DNA of 64,000 bases from Streptomyces phaeochromogenes (GCF_001418655.1 NZ_LIQZ01000094.1:1-64000), one strand, 5' to 3'. Positions 8,096-17,172 are shown, numbered from the stretch's first letter. Notes: generated from the sequence alone by a model not told the origin. A program made the numbers and translations.

Positions 8096-10165
8096 CTACA
8101 CCGGCAGGTTGACCGCGGCGATGCCCTTGTCGGTGGCCACGTACACGTGCCGGTTGTCGACCACGGGCCGGTAGTCCGTCAGGACCGGCGTCTTGGGGAA
8201 GGTCAGCACCCGCTGCGGGGCGCCGTCGCGGTCCACGACGAACAGTTTTTCGCCGAGGAACGCGTAGATGAGGTCCTCGTGGACGGTGGGATCGCTGCCG
8301 GTCGCGCCGCTTTGGCCGTCCATCGTCCATGCCTCGGACCCGTCGTCGAAGTCGACGGCCACGAGCTTGCCGTACGACGTGTGGACGACCAGGCCTTTGG
8401 AACCGGCGCCGTGGGGCGGGACGACGGCGGTCCCGTTGAACTCGGCGGGCCGCCTGTCGGAGGATGCCGTCTGGAACCCCGACAGTCGTGTTCCCTTCTC
8501 CGCGTTGAGGGTGATCAGCTTCTCGGAGGAGACGGTCACGTAGATGACGTTCTCCGCCACGACCGGTGGCTCGTCCGCCGGGTCGGGCAGGGAGGCGCGC
8601 CAGGCCGGACTCCCGTCGGACCGGTATGCGCGAACCATGTGCTTCTTGGCGAACACGCCGGTGGTCACCAGCACCAGTTCGCCGGCCAGCACTGGAATCG
8701 TGTCGTATTGGTCCCCGGCGAACACGTGCTCCCAGCGCACGCGGCCACCGACATCCACCGCGCACAGCTTCTGTCCGTTGCCGTACAGGCAGTAGGCGCC
8801 GTCGTCGGTGGTCACGGCCGCCCCGACCGTGCCTCCGTACAGCGGTGGTTCGCCCAGATCCGTCTTCCACAGCTCCCTGCCGTCCGGAGACACGGCGTGC
8901 AGCTTGCCGTCCACGCCCCCGAAGTACAGGGTGTCGCCGTCGGGCGACAGCGCCACACTGGGCCCGGCGTTCTCGCTGAGCCTGGCGCTGCCGTAGGCCC
9001 AGTCCACGACCGCGGGTTGCGGCGTGGCCGAGGGACGTGCCGACGGCTTGGTGCCGCCGCCGGTGTCCTCTCCGCCGCCGCCCCGATCCCGCAGCCACAG
9101 CCACGCTCCGGTGCCGACGCCGGCGGCTGTCAGAGTCCCGGCCGCGAGCCCCTGAAGCAGCCGTCGACGGGACGGTGGTGCCGAAGGCGCGACGGCCGGC
9201 GCGCCGGTGACCGTCAGCGGAGCCAGGTACTCGACCCGGCTCTCCTGCTCCCCGGAGTCCCGCTCGGGAAGCCATCGCTCGACGCCTTCGGAGGATTCGG
9301 GCCCGACCGCGGCGGCCGTGTACCACCCCGGGTGCCAGCTCACCCGCAGCGACTCGGGCGTGTGGGCCACCGCCGACATCACCTCGCCCGGGGTGGGCCG
9401 TTCCTCAGGTTCCTCCCGCAGGCAGGGCTCGACGAGCCCTCGTATGTCTTCAGGGACCGTGGACAGGTCGAAGTCCCGGTTCATGATGCGCATCAGGATC
9501 ACCGCGTCCTGGCCCTCGCCGTAGGGCTCACGCCCGGCTGCCGCGTACGCGAGGACCGTGCCGAGTGAGAAGACGTCGCTCGGCGGCCCTACGTGGCCGT
9601 TGTTGCGGATCTGCTCGGGCGAGACGTACCCGACCGAGCCGACGACGGTTCCGGTGCGGGTCAGCGCGGTCGCCTCCAGCGCCCGCACGATGCCGAAGTC
9701 GATGACCCGCGGCCCGTCCTGTGCCAGCAGGATGTTGGACGGCTTGAGGTCCCGGTGGACCATGCCCTGGCCGTGGATCGCGATGAGTGCCTCGCTGAGG
9801 GCGGCGGCCAGTGACCGCACAGCTTGCTCGGGCAGCCGGCCGTGGTCCAGGACGGCGTCGCGCAGATTCGGGCCGTCGATGAACTCCGAGGCCATCCAGG
9901 GCAGTTCGGCCTCGGTGTCCGCGTCGACGACGCGGGCGATGTACGTCCCGGGCCCGCCCACGGTCCGCGCCGCCCGCACCTCCTGACGGAAACGGGCCCG
10001 GAAGGTCCGGTCCTCGGCATGCTCGGCCCGCACCAGTTTGACGGCCAGCTGCCGGCCGGCGGGCGCTTCGGCGAGGTAGACCTCGCCCATGCCGCCCGCG
10101 CCGAGTCTGCCCAGAATCGCGTACGGGCCGATCCACCGAGGATCCGTTTCGCGCAGCGCCTGCAC
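8096..10165 (-). CDS. membrane Ser/Thr protein kinase with PQQ-like beta-propeller sensor domain
   Basis: Product of 689 residues from a GTG with AGGGGGAG upstream. The N-terminal kinase domain shows the glycine loop GRLGAGGMG (about 18-26), AVKLV lysine (about 42), HRDLKPSN catalytic loop (about 134), DFG (about 152) and a SPEQ activation-segment end. A proline-rich linker leads to one transmembrane helix (about 335-355) preceded by three arginines. The rest is an extracellular PQQ/Trp-Asp-like beta-propeller (repeats such as DGDTLYFGGVDGKLHAVSPDGRELWKT). This is the PknB/PknD-type architecture with an external sensor. Ligand and targets are unknown. The gene ends convergently to the hydrolase pseudogene and is divergent from the MarR gene. 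Confidence 0.9.
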   Translation of the reverse strand: MQALRETDPRWIGPYAILGRLGAGGMGEVYLAEAPAGRQLAVKLVRAEHAEDRTFRARFRQEVRAARTVGGPGTYIARVVDADTEAELPWMASEFIDGPNLRDAVLDHGRLPEQAVRSLAAALSEALIAIHGQGMVHRDLKPSNILLAQDGPRVIDFGIVRALEATALTRTGTVVGSVGYVSPEQIRNNGHVGPPSDVFSLGTVLAYAAAGREPYGEGQDAVILMRIMNRDFDLSTVPEDIRGLVEPCLREEPEERPTPGEVMSAVAHTPESLRVSWHPGWYTAAAVGPESSEGVERWLPERDSGEQESRVEYLAPLTVTGAPAVAPSAPPSRRRLLQGLAAGTLTAAGVGTGAWLWLRDRGGGGEDTGGGTKPSARPSATPQPAVVDWAYGSARLSENAGPSVALSPDGDTLYFGGVDGKLHAVSPDGRELWKTDLGEPPLYGGTVGAAVTTDDGAYCLYGNGQKLCAVDVGGRVRWEHVFAGDQYDTIPVLAGELVLVTTGVFAKKHMVRAYRSDGSPAWRASLPDPADEPPVVAENVIYVTVSSEKLITLNAEKGTRLSGFQTASSDRRPAEFNGTAVVPPHGAGSKGLVVHTSYGKLVAVDFDDGSEAWTMDGQSGATGSDPTVHEDLIYAFLGEKLFVVDRDGAPQRVLTFPKTPVLTDYRPVVDNRHVYVATDKGIAAVNLPV

Positions 10166-10498
10166 CTCGAACTCCCCCTGTTCGCCTGTGCGATTCGTAC
10201 GGCCGCAGAAAGGGAGCGTATACGCCGGAACCCGTCTGGTCAGGGGTCGCTGCCGCAACTGGAACGGGTGCGCCCGATGAGGTTGACGGCCCCTCCTGAG
10301 CCGACGGACTGGACCTGGATCGGGAGCCGGAACCGGGCCGCCATGACGGCGGACAGTGCGCCGAGATGGCCGAAGTAGTGCGCACGGCCGAGGAGTTCGG
10401 GGGCCGGGACGCTGTCGCCCCACAGTGCCAAGCCCTGTGGCCGCTCCAACGCACTGGGTGCAGGTGAGGGCTGCCCGGCACTATCGCCGCGCCATTAC
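10166..10498. other. intergenic region between divergent kinase and MarR genes
   Basis: A stretch of 333 bases. It must hold the kinase promoter, but I see no convincing gene, hairpin or repeat. Short ORFs here lack ribosome sites and recognisable sequence. Confidence 0.5.
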
Positions 10499-10523
10499 AT
10501 TAGCGCTGTTATATTAGCGCTGT
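10499..10523 (+). promoter_or_regulatory. duplicated operator overlapping a leaderless start
   Basis: The 11-mer ATTAGCGCTGT occurs twice, at 10499-10509 and 10513-10523, 14 bases apart. Each contains the palindrome AGCGCT. The second copy includes the GTG start codon of the MarR gene (10522), and a -10-like TATATT at 10510-10515 would place transcription initiation at the GTG. This suggests autoregulation and leaderless translation of the MarR-MFS operon. Confidence 0.65.
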
Positions 10524-11010
10524 GACAAATTCTGATCCCACTGCACGGCCCGATCCCTGGCAGGCGCTGCACAAGCTGCTGGCCGCCATGGACGCCGAGA
10601 TCGAGCAGGTCTACGTCGAGCGTGGCATCGAGGGGGTACGGCCGCGGTTCGCCTATCCACTGATCCGGCTTGCCCATACCGGGCCACTGACCATCCGCGA
10701 GCTCGCGGAGTCCCTGGACCGCTCGCACTCCGCGATCAGCCAGACCATCGCCGCGATGCGCAAGGAGGATCTGGTCACCTCCGAGCCGGGGCCCGACGCC
10801 CGCACCCGGCGGATCGACCTGACCGAGCGCGGCCGGTCGCTGGTGCCGTTCCTGGAGGCCGAGTGGCGCGCCACCCACGCGACGGTCGCCGAGTTGGACG
10901 CAGAGGTCCCGTACGCATTGACCACTGTCGTCGAGGAGCTGCGGCGGGCGCTGGAGCACCGGTCCATGCGGCAGCGGATCCTCCACCACCTCGTCGAGCC
11001 ACAGGGATGA
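10522..11010 (+). CDS. MarR-family transcriptional regulator
   Basis: Product of 162 residues with a MarR winged helix-turn-helix: TIRELAESLDRSHSAISQTIAAMRKEDLVTSE (about 57-88) and wing PDARTRRIDLTERGRSL. The GTG start has no ribosome site and lies within a duplicated operator, so translation is probably leaderless. Its stop overlaps the ATG of the MFS gene (ATGA at 11007-11010), so the two are translationally coupled. The usual logic would be ligand-relieved repression of the efflux pump. Confidence 0.9.
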   Translation: MTNSDPTARPDPWQALHKLLAAMDAEIEQVYVERGIEGVRPRFAYPLIRLAHTGPLTIRELAESLDRSHSAISQTIAAMRKEDLVTSEPGPDARTRRIDLTERGRSLVPFLEAEWRATHATVAELDAEVPYALTTVVEELRRALEHRSMRQRILHHLVEPQG

Positions 11011-12293
11011 GTCGGCAAGTCCGGTTCCTCGACACCCGACCGCTGCGCAGCAGCCGACCGTTCCGCGACCTGTGGATCGGCTCCTCGGCCGCCCAACTCG
11101 GAGGACAGATAGCCACCGTGGCGGTGCTGGCCCAGGTGTGGGACCTGACCGGCAGCCCGGTGGGCACCGGCGCCATCGGGCTCGCGACCGGTCTGCCGAT
11201 GGTGCTGTTCGGGCTGCTCGGCGGAACGTTGGCCGACTCCGTCGACCGCCGTGCGGTGGTGCGGGTCACCGCCGTGGGCCAACTGCTCGCTGCCGCAGGG
11301 CTGTTGGCCCAGGCTCTGGCGGACAACCGAAGCGTGCCGCTGCTGCTCGCCCTGGTCGCCATGGGGACCGCGTGCGGCGCGCTCGGCGCCCCTGCCCGGC
11401 GTACGTTCCCGGTCCGGCTGCTCCCCTCCGACCAGGTCGCGGCCGGTCTCTCGCTGACAAACGTCTCCTTCCAGGCCGCGATGCTGGCCGGGCCCGCGCT
11501 CGCCGGGCTGATCATCGCCCGCTGGGGCTTCCCTGCCGCGTATGCCGCACAAGCCGTGACCGTCGCGGTCTCGATGCTCGCGGTGATCCGCCTCCCGGCC
11601 ATGAAACCCGAGGGCGTCGACGTGGCGGGCGACAGGCGCCGGCCGGAACGCGGTGGCTGGGGGATCATCCTGCGCCGTCCGACGCTGTGGGGCTCGATGG
11701 CCACCGACCTGTCCGCGACGTTGCTCGCCATGCCCATCGCACTCTTCCCGCTGGTCAACGAAGTCCGCTTCGAAGGCAATCCGCAGACCCTCGGCCTGTT
11801 CCTCTCGGCCGTCGCGGTCGGGGGGATCACAGCAGGCCTGCTCTCCGGGACGGTGACGCGCTGGCGCCGTGGCGGCCTGGTCCAGCTGACCGCGGCCGGC
11901 GTCTGGGGCGTGGCGTTGGCCGGCTTCGGCCTGGCCGCGCCACTGTGGCTGGCGCTCGGCTGCCTGGCCGTGGCAGGCGCCGCCGACACCGTGTCCGTGG
12001 TCACCCGCAGTGCCCTGGTCCAGTTGGAGACCCCGGATGCGTACCGGGGGCGGGTTTCCTCCGTGGAACACGTCATCGGTGTCGCGGGCCCCGAACTCGG
12101 CAACTTCCGCGGCGGCCTGCTGGCGTCGGCCACCTCCGCCTCCTTCTCCCTCGTCGCCGGCGGCCTGTCCGCCATCCTGGCGATCGCCGCCGTGGCCGCG
12201 ACCAACGACCCTCTTCGCGCCTACCGCACGCCGTCTGCTGCCACGGAACCAACTGCCCGCGGGGTTGCCGACGCGGCGACGGCTGCTGGATAG
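11007..12293 (+). CDS. MFS transporter, probable exporter
   Basis: Product of 428 residues with about twelve hydrophobic segments, typical of the MFS. Loop 2-3 carries GGTLADSVDRRAVVR, matching the GxLaDrxgrr motif A. N-terminal SRPFRDLWIGSSAAQLGGQIATVAV is characteristic of the enterobactin-exporter-like (EntS/MFS_3) subgroup. The ATG overlaps the stop of the MarR gene. It probably exports a drug or secondary metabolite whose binding inactivates the MarR repressor. The substrate is not predictable. Confidence 0.9.
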   Translation: MSRQVRFLDTRPLRSSRPFRDLWIGSSAAQLGGQIATVAVLAQVWDLTGSPVGTGAIGLATGLPMVLFGLLGGTLADSVDRRAVVRVTAVGQLLAAAGLLAQALADNRSVPLLLALVAMGTACGALGAPARRTFPVRLLPSDQVAAGLSLTNVSFQAAMLAGPALAGLIIARWGFPAAYAAQAVTVAVSMLAVIRLPAMKPEGVDVAGDRRRPERGGWGIILRRPTLWGSMATDLSATLLAMPIALFPLVNEVRFEGNPQTLGLFLSAVAVGGITAGLLSGTVTRWRRGGLVQLTAAGVWGVALAGFGLAAPLWLALGCLAVAGAADTVSVVTRSALVQLETPDAYRGRVSSVEHVIGVAGPELGNFRGGLLASATSASFSLVAGGLSAILAIAAVAATNDPLRAYRTPSAATEPTARGVADAATAAG

Positions 12294-12443
12294 GTGGTCG
12301 GTGGTCGGGGTCGGTGGTCCAACGGTTTGTCCGCCGACTTCCCCTCGAAGACGTCGGGCAGGTGCGAGGCGGGTGTGCTGCCCCGTCCGGTCCGACGAGC
12401 GCATAGGAGCTTGAGAACCTGCGAACTTGAGAACTTGAGAAGC

Positions 12444-13550
12444 TCAGCGTTTCCGGGAACGGGAGCGGGAGCGGGAGCGCGGGTGGGGATGGGTACGGGG
12501 ATGGGGGTGTGGAACGTGGTGCGGTTCGTGGACGTACCAGTAGCGACCGACGAGGGCGCCGCCGAAGACGACGAAGCCGACGCCGATGAGCCAGGACGTC
12601 ACGATCAGGACGGTGCCTACCGAGCCGTACGAGACCGCGTTGCTCACGATGAGCGGGGAGAAGACGAGGGACGAGAACAGGCGCAGGCCGACCAGGCCGG
12701 CCAGCGTGGCGATGGCGCCCGGAAGGAGGGCGCGCCAGGGGACACGGCCGCCCAGCAGGAAACGCGGTGCCCACCAGAAGAAGAGCACGCCGAGCAGCGA
12801 GGACAGGCCGATCCGGCCCCATGAGCGCAGGGTTCCCGACCCCAGGACGGCCACGCTCTGCGCTTCGGCGAACAGGTAGGCCGTCAGAGCGACGAGCCAC
12901 ACCACGCGTCGCCATACGGTGTGCCAGCGCCCGGCCGGCAGGTCCCACACCTTTTCGTAACCGGTCTGGACGCTGCCCGCGAACGTGACGCCGAAGAGCG
13001 CGAGCAGCACCACGCTCAGGACGCTGGTCGTGCTCAGGACCTTGCCGGGTGCTGCGAAGAGATCCTGTACGGCATCGGCGGGGCGTCCGGACAGCCCCAT
13101 TCCGTCCACGATCCACAGGGCGAAGCCGCGCTCCTGGATCGGAAGGGCCGCCGCGACCACGATCAGCAGCGGCGCGAGCGTCACCAGTCCGAGCGCCGCG
13201 AAGCCCATGGCCCGGTGCATCAGCTCGACTTCCTTGCCGCGCTGCCATATGTGCGTGCCCCTCTCATGGAGGAGGCGCCCCAGTTCGGCCGACCGGTGCC
13301 TGCGGTTGTGGAGATGCGTCCAGGTCCTGGTTTGGTCCGCGCTCCTGTTCCTGTCTCTGTCTCTGCCTGTGCCTCTGCCCGTGCCGGGTCGGCCGGGGTG
13401 AGCGGAGCTCCGAGAGTCCGGCGCCTCCGAATCTTCGGGCACCCCGGACTCTTCAGGCGCCCGCGAAGAGTCCGGAGGCCCCGTTGAGCCGGACGACTCA
13501 GAGGGCTCGGAGGGCTCGGAGGAGTCAGACGGGTCCGAAAGGCGGGGCAT
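12444..13550 (-). CDS. YihY/BrkB-family membrane protein with low-complexity tails
   Basis: Product of 368 residues. The central part (about 120-340) is a six-helix YihY/virulence factor BrkB domain (MGFAALGLVTLAPLLIVVAA, then VSYGSVGTVLIVTSWLIGVGFVVFGGALVGRYW). The first ~90 residues are a Ser/Glu/Asp/Pro-rich, probably disordered region, and the C-terminus is a His-Pro repeat followed by alternating Arg-Ser (about six RS units). Function of the family is unsettled. ATG 13550 is taken; an ATG at 13598 is possible. DNA encoding both tails is internally repetitive and likely to vary in length between strains. Confidence 0.8.
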   Translation of the reverse strand: MPRLSDPSDSSEPSEPSESSGSTGPPDSSRAPEESGVPEDSEAPDSRSSAHPGRPGTGRGTGRDRDRNRSADQTRTWTHLHNRRHRSAELGRLLHERGTHIWQRGKEVELMHRAMGFAALGLVTLAPLLIVVAAALPIQERGFALWIVDGMGLSGRPADAVQDLFAAPGKVLSTTSVLSVVLLALFGVTFAGSVQTGYEKVWDLPAGRWHTVWRRVVWLVALTAYLFAEAQSVAVLGSGTLRSWGRIGLSSLLGVLFFWWAPRFLLGGRVPWRALLPGAIATLAGLVGLRLFSSLVFSPLIVSNAVSYGSVGTVLIVTSWLIGVGFVVFGGALVGRYWYVHEPHHVPHPHPRTHPHPRSRSRSRSRKR

Positions 13551-14005
13551 GTCCCGCGCTCCGCTCCGGTGCGAGAGTGTGACGACGGCGAGGATCACGA
13601 CGACCGCGAGGACCGCGAGGGTTACGAGGGCCGAGGGGGCTGCGAGAAGCCTTCAGCAACGACGGCACGCCCGCGTCGCACATGTGTGGTCACCTCGTCC
13701 CCTGCTCCTGTTACCGCGCACCTCATGCCGCCTCGTCCCCGCACCGGGCGGCCCCGTGCATCACGAGCGGCTGCTTCCAGCGTGCCCCGTCACCTCCGGA
13801 AGCGCGACCGGCTCAGCGGCCTTGGCACCCGCTGGCCGCGGAACCCGTTCCGGGGGAAAGCCGGGCGGTCCGCGTACCCACGACCTGCCCCAAACAGGCT
13901 CACCAGGTACTGGAAGAGGGTGGGCGGCGCGTAGTGCGCTGAGGGTGGGCCGCGACGCCATCGGCTTCGAGCCCCGGTTGCCTCACAGATCCGCCCGCCC
14001 TAGGG
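13551..14005. other. intergenic region, low complexity at left
   Basis: Positions 13578-13630 are an imperfect GA/CG-rich repeat (units like GACCGCGAG) with no supported gene. The remainder shows no recognisable coding or RNA feature. Promoters for the divergent BrkB and LacI genes must lie here. Confidence 0.5.
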
Positions 14006-14019
14006 TGAATGCGCTTTCA
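14006..14019 (+). promoter_or_regulatory. LacI-type operator (autoregulatory)
   Basis: TGAATGCGCTTTCA is a 14-bp palindrome with two mismatched positions and a central CG, the standard LacI-family form. It lies 55 bases before the GTG of the LacI gene at 14074. The related site TGTATGCGCTTACA lies before the ABC operon at 15853-15866, so both are probably bound by this LacI protein. Confidence 0.75.
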
Positions 14020-14073
14020 TCTACATGCATGCATCAGAGAGACGGGGGCCCTACCCATGAACGGCATCGCATC

Positions 14074-15177
14074 GTGAACGCGATCCCCACGGTGTACGAC
14101 GTGGCCGAACGCTCCGGTGTGTCCATCGCCACGGTGTCCAGGGTGTACCGCAGCCCCGACTCCGTACGCGCCGCCACCCGTGAACGGGTGCTGGCCGCGG
14201 CGGGAGAGCTGGGATACGTGCCGAGCGGCAACGCCCGCGGTCTCGCCAGCCGTTCGACCGGCGTCCTCGGCCTGTGCTTCCCGGACTATTCCGACCCGGA
14301 CACGCTCGATGCCGAGGACGACGATGCCGCGATGCTCTACTCGGACCAGATCATCCGGGGCATGGAGCGCGCGGCCCGCCGCCACGGATACGCCCTGCTG
14401 ATCGCCGCCTCCCTCGAAGGCGGCCCGGAGAACCTCGTGGCCCAGGTGGCCGGCCGCGTGGACGGCTTCGCGGTGATGGCCCGCACGGTGCCGACCGAGG
14501 AGCTCGAAGCGATCTCCCGGCGTCGGCCGGTGGTGATGCTGGCCGGTCCCCGCGCGAAGGACCCCTCGCTCGACCATCTCGACCACGTCGAGGTCGCCAA
14601 CGAGGACGGCCAGTACGAGCTGACCCGCCACCTGGTCCACGACCACGGGCTGCGCCACCTCGCCTACGTGGGGCTCGTCGACGAGTCCCCGGACGTCGAG
14701 GCGCGTTTCCGCGGATTCCGCCGGGCCTGCCACGAGGCCGGGATCGAGGCCGCCGCCGCGCCGGCACTGCGCATGCCGATGATGACCCAGGCCGAAGGCG
14801 CCCGCGCCGCTCACCTGCTGTGCGAGGGAGACGGCGACCGGCCCGAGGCGTTCGTGTTCGCCAACGACCAGATGGCGGTGGGCGCCCTCCAGGCGCTCGA
14901 ACGCCGTGGCGTACGCGTGCCCGACGACGTAGTGGTGACGGGCTTCGACGGCATTCCGTTGAGCCGCCTGGTGCGCCCTGCCCTGACCACCGTGCGCCAG
15001 CCGATGGTGCGCATGGGGGAGGAGGCCGTCGACCTGCTGGTACGACGGTTGAGCGGACAGCCGCCCGAGGAGCCGGTCTCGCTGATGCTGCCGGTCGGCG
15101 TCGTCCGCCGGGCGAGCTGCGGCTGCGACGAGGCGACGACTCCTTCGACGGCGACCCCTTCGACGATGACCGGCTGA
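14074..15177 (+). CDS. LacI-family repressor of the adjacent sugar operon
   Basis: Product of 367 residues from GTG 14074. The N-terminus is a LacI helix-turn-helix (TVYDVAERSGVSIATVSRVYRSP, residues 5-27) with hinge helix NARGLASRSTGVLGL. A periplasmic-binding-like effector domain follows (about 65-340), ending in the family motif VVVTGFDGIPLSRLVRPALTTVRQP. The last residues are a Thr/Ser/Pro repeat. No strong ribosome site is seen. A palindromic operator before its own gene and a matching one before the downstream transporter indicate control of the 15904-21981 locus. The inducer is probably an imported oligosaccharide. Confidence 0.92.
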   Translation: MNAIPTVYDVAERSGVSIATVSRVYRSPDSVRAATRERVLAAAGELGYVPSGNARGLASRSTGVLGLCFPDYSDPDTLDAEDDDAAMLYSDQIIRGMERAARRHGYALLIAASLEGGPENLVAQVAGRVDGFAVMARTVPTEELEAISRRRPVVMLAGPRAKDPSLDHLDHVEVANEDGQYELTRHLVHDHGLRHLAYVGLVDESPDVEARFRGFRRACHEAGIEAAAAPALRMPMMTQAEGARAAHLLCEGDGDRPEAFVFANDQMAVGALQALERRGVRVPDDVVVTGFDGIPLSRLVRPALTTVRQPMVRMGEEAVDLLVRRLSGQPPEEPVSLMLPVGVVRRASCGCDEATTPSTATPSTMTG

Positions 15178-15848
15178 TCGCCGCCTCCCTCATGGTCGGT
15201 CGCCGCCCACCTGCCTGCGAGCGACCGGCCGGCTGACTCCCGGGCACCGACTCACGCTCACCGCGCCCGGCCGAACTCGGCCCTTCCGCGCGGAGGGGGA
15301 AGGCGGCGGCCCTGGGGCTGGGGATCCACTGCCGATGGGCCGACTGCTGCCTCAGCGGAAACTCCCTCGGCGCCACTCCGCAGCGAGCGGTTCCCGCCCC
15401 TCGGCACGGTCAGCCGGTGAGCCGGTCCGATCTCCGAGAACCAGTCCTCCCCAGTCCTCCCCAGGGCGCCCCCACCGCCCGATCCCGGCACAGAAGCTCT
15501 CACCGAGACGCAGCGCGTCGGCGCCGATCTCGCCGCGCCCGCCGTAGCCGTCTCCGGTCACGAAGCCGTGGTGGGCGAACGACTCCCTCGGACGGTAGCG
15601 CCAGCAAAGCCCGCACCTGCCACCGAGCCTGCGGCGAGCCTCCGAGAGTTCACGCAACCATCTCGTGGCGAGAGCCCTGGATCACAGATGCTTTCCCCAC
15701 ACACTGATCCGTTTTACGTTGCTCTCGCACAGTCCCTTCGCGGTCGGCGCCGTGTCCCCGGGCAGTGCGGGCCGCCCGTCGGATGTCCCTCTCGTTACGG
15801 GAGTGTGACCAAGGCCCCTCTTGCCAGGCCCGGAATCGCTGCAACAGA
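15178..15848. other. long intergenic region between LacI gene and ABC operon
   Basis: About 670 bases with no supported gene. A minus-strand ORF of 101 codons (15352-15657) lacks a recognisable family and a convincing ribosome site. A perfect 10-bp tandem duplication CCAGTCCTCC occurs at 15441-15460. It may be a degraded gene or regulatory space. Confidence 0.4.
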
Positions 15849-15883
15849 GTGATGTATGCGCTTACAGGCAGCGCATACATCAC
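15849..15883 (+). promoter_or_regulatory. LacI-type operator before the sugar ABC operon
   Basis: Two 13-base perfect inverted arms (GTGATGTATGCGC and complement) at 15849-15861 and 15871-15883 flank nine bases. Within the left half lies TGTATGCGCTTACA (15853-15866), a palindrome with central CG that matches the operator at 14006-14019 in 12 of 14 positions. The ribosome site AAGGAGGAG follows at about 15889. Probably the main repressor site for the transport operon. Confidence 0.8.
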
Positions 15884-15903
15884 TGCTCAAGGAGGAGCCG
15901 CCC

Positions 15904-17148
15904 ATGAACCGCGCCGTCGCAACCGGGTCGATCGCACTCACCCTGGCGTCTGCGCTCACCCTCACCGCATGTGGCGGTTCGGGTGGCGCGGGCGTGGCAG
16001 CAGACGCCAAGCAGACCCTGACCGTGTGGGCGATGGGCACGGAGGGGGAGAAGCTCGGCGACGTCGCCAAGGAGTACGAGAAGTCGCACTCCAACATCAC
16101 GGTCAAGATCACCCCGATCGGCTGGGACGTGGCCCATCAGAAGCTGGTCGCCGCTGCCGCCGCCGGGAAGCTGCCCGACGTGATGCAGATGGGCGGGAGC
16201 TACCTGGGCGAGTTCGCCGACATGGGTGTCCTGGAGCCGGTCGACACGAAGACCTTCCGCGAGGGTGACTTCTTCCCCGCCGCCTGGCAGCAGGGCTCCT
16301 ACGACGGCAAGACCTACGGCGTCCCCTGGTACGTCGACACCCGCGTGCTCTTCTACCGCACCGACCTCGCCACCAAGGCAGGCATCAAGAAGGCCCCGGC
16401 CACCATGGCCGAGCTCCAGAGTGCCGCCGAGGCCTACCAGAAGAAGGCCGACACCAAGTGGGGCCTGTCCATCCAGCCGGGCGGGCTCGACACCGTACAG
16501 AGCTTCTACCAGTTCCTGTACTCCGCCGGCGGCGCCATCATCGACGACAACGGCAAGGCCGTCGTGAACTCCGACGCGGCCGTCAAGGCGCTGGAGAACT
16601 ACGGCAGCTACTTCGACAAGGGCCTCAGCGAGAAGTCCGTACGCCCCGGATACGACGTCACCAAGGACTTCAACTCCGGTGCCGTGCCCATGTTCTTCGG
16701 CGGCCCCTGGTTCACCAACCTCCTCGACGAGAACTACCCCGACATCAAGGGCAAGTGGGCCATCGCCCCAGTTCCCGCCGACGAGGGGTCCGTGTCCATG
16801 GCCGGTGGATCCAGTCTGGCCGTCTCCGCCGACAGCGACCACAAGGCCGCGGCCAAGGAGCTCGTCTCCTACCTGACCGGAGCCAAGGGCCAGTCCGACT
16901 GGTTCGAGCGCACCAACGACCTGCCCGCCAACACGGCCGCCTGGAAGACCGGCGAACTCGCCACCGACCCCACCATGCAGGTGTGGCGGAAGCAGATGGA
17001 CACCGCCCGCACCACCCCCTCCCAGCCCAAGCTGACCGAGATCACCTCCAAGGTGGACACGGCCATCGAGTCGGTCACCCAGGGCAAGTCCTCCGCGAAG
17101 GCCGCGCTGGACAAGGCCCAGTCCGAGATCGAAGGCCTCGTGCAGTAG
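15904..17148 (+). CDS. sugar ABC transporter substrate-binding lipoprotein
   Basis: Product of 414 residues. A lipoprotein signal ends in the lipobox LTAC (residue 22 region, ALTLTACGGSGG), so the mature protein is membrane-anchored outside the cell. The body is a family 1 extracellular solute-binding protein (TLTVWAMGTEGEKLGDVAKEYEKSH, then GVPWYVDTRVLFYRTDLATKAGI, and FFGGPWFTNLLDE). Start has a strong AAGGAGG site. It is the first gene of an operon with two permeases, a GH1 glycosidase and a GH144-like protein; no ATPase is encoded, so it probably uses the shared MsiK-type ATPase of Streptomyces. Ligand is inferred to be a beta-gluco-oligosaccharide. Confidence 0.92.
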   Translation: MNRAVATGSIALTLASALTLTACGGSGGAGVAADAKQTLTVWAMGTEGEKLGDVAKEYEKSHSNITVKITPIGWDVAHQKLVAAAAAGKLPDVMQMGGSYLGEFADMGVLEPVDTKTFREGDFFPAAWQQGSYDGKTYGVPWYVDTRVLFYRTDLATKAGIKKAPATMAELQSAAEAYQKKADTKWGLSIQPGGLDTVQSFYQFLYSAGGAIIDDNGKAVVNSDAAVKALENYGSYFDKGLSEKSVRPGYDVTKDFNSGAVPMFFGGPWFTNLLDENYPDIKGKWAIAPVPADEGSVSMAGGSSLAVSADSDHKAAAKELVSYLTGAKGQSDWFERTNDLPANTAAWKTGELATDPTMQVWRKQMDTARTTPSQPKLTEITSKVDTAIESVTQGKSSAKAALDKAQSEIEGLVQ

Positions 17149-17172
17149 AAGGCAGTAGGAGAGCGTCCCCTC

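Noticed and set aside
14025..14034. Perfect palindrome ATGCATGCAT near the LacI gene
   Set aside because: Alternating-purine sequences of this kind are self-complementary by composition; the better LacI operator is at 14006-14019.
15352..15657. Minus-strand ORF of 101 codons as a gene
   Set aside because: No ribosome site, no family resemblance, rich in Gly/Arg as expected from composition.
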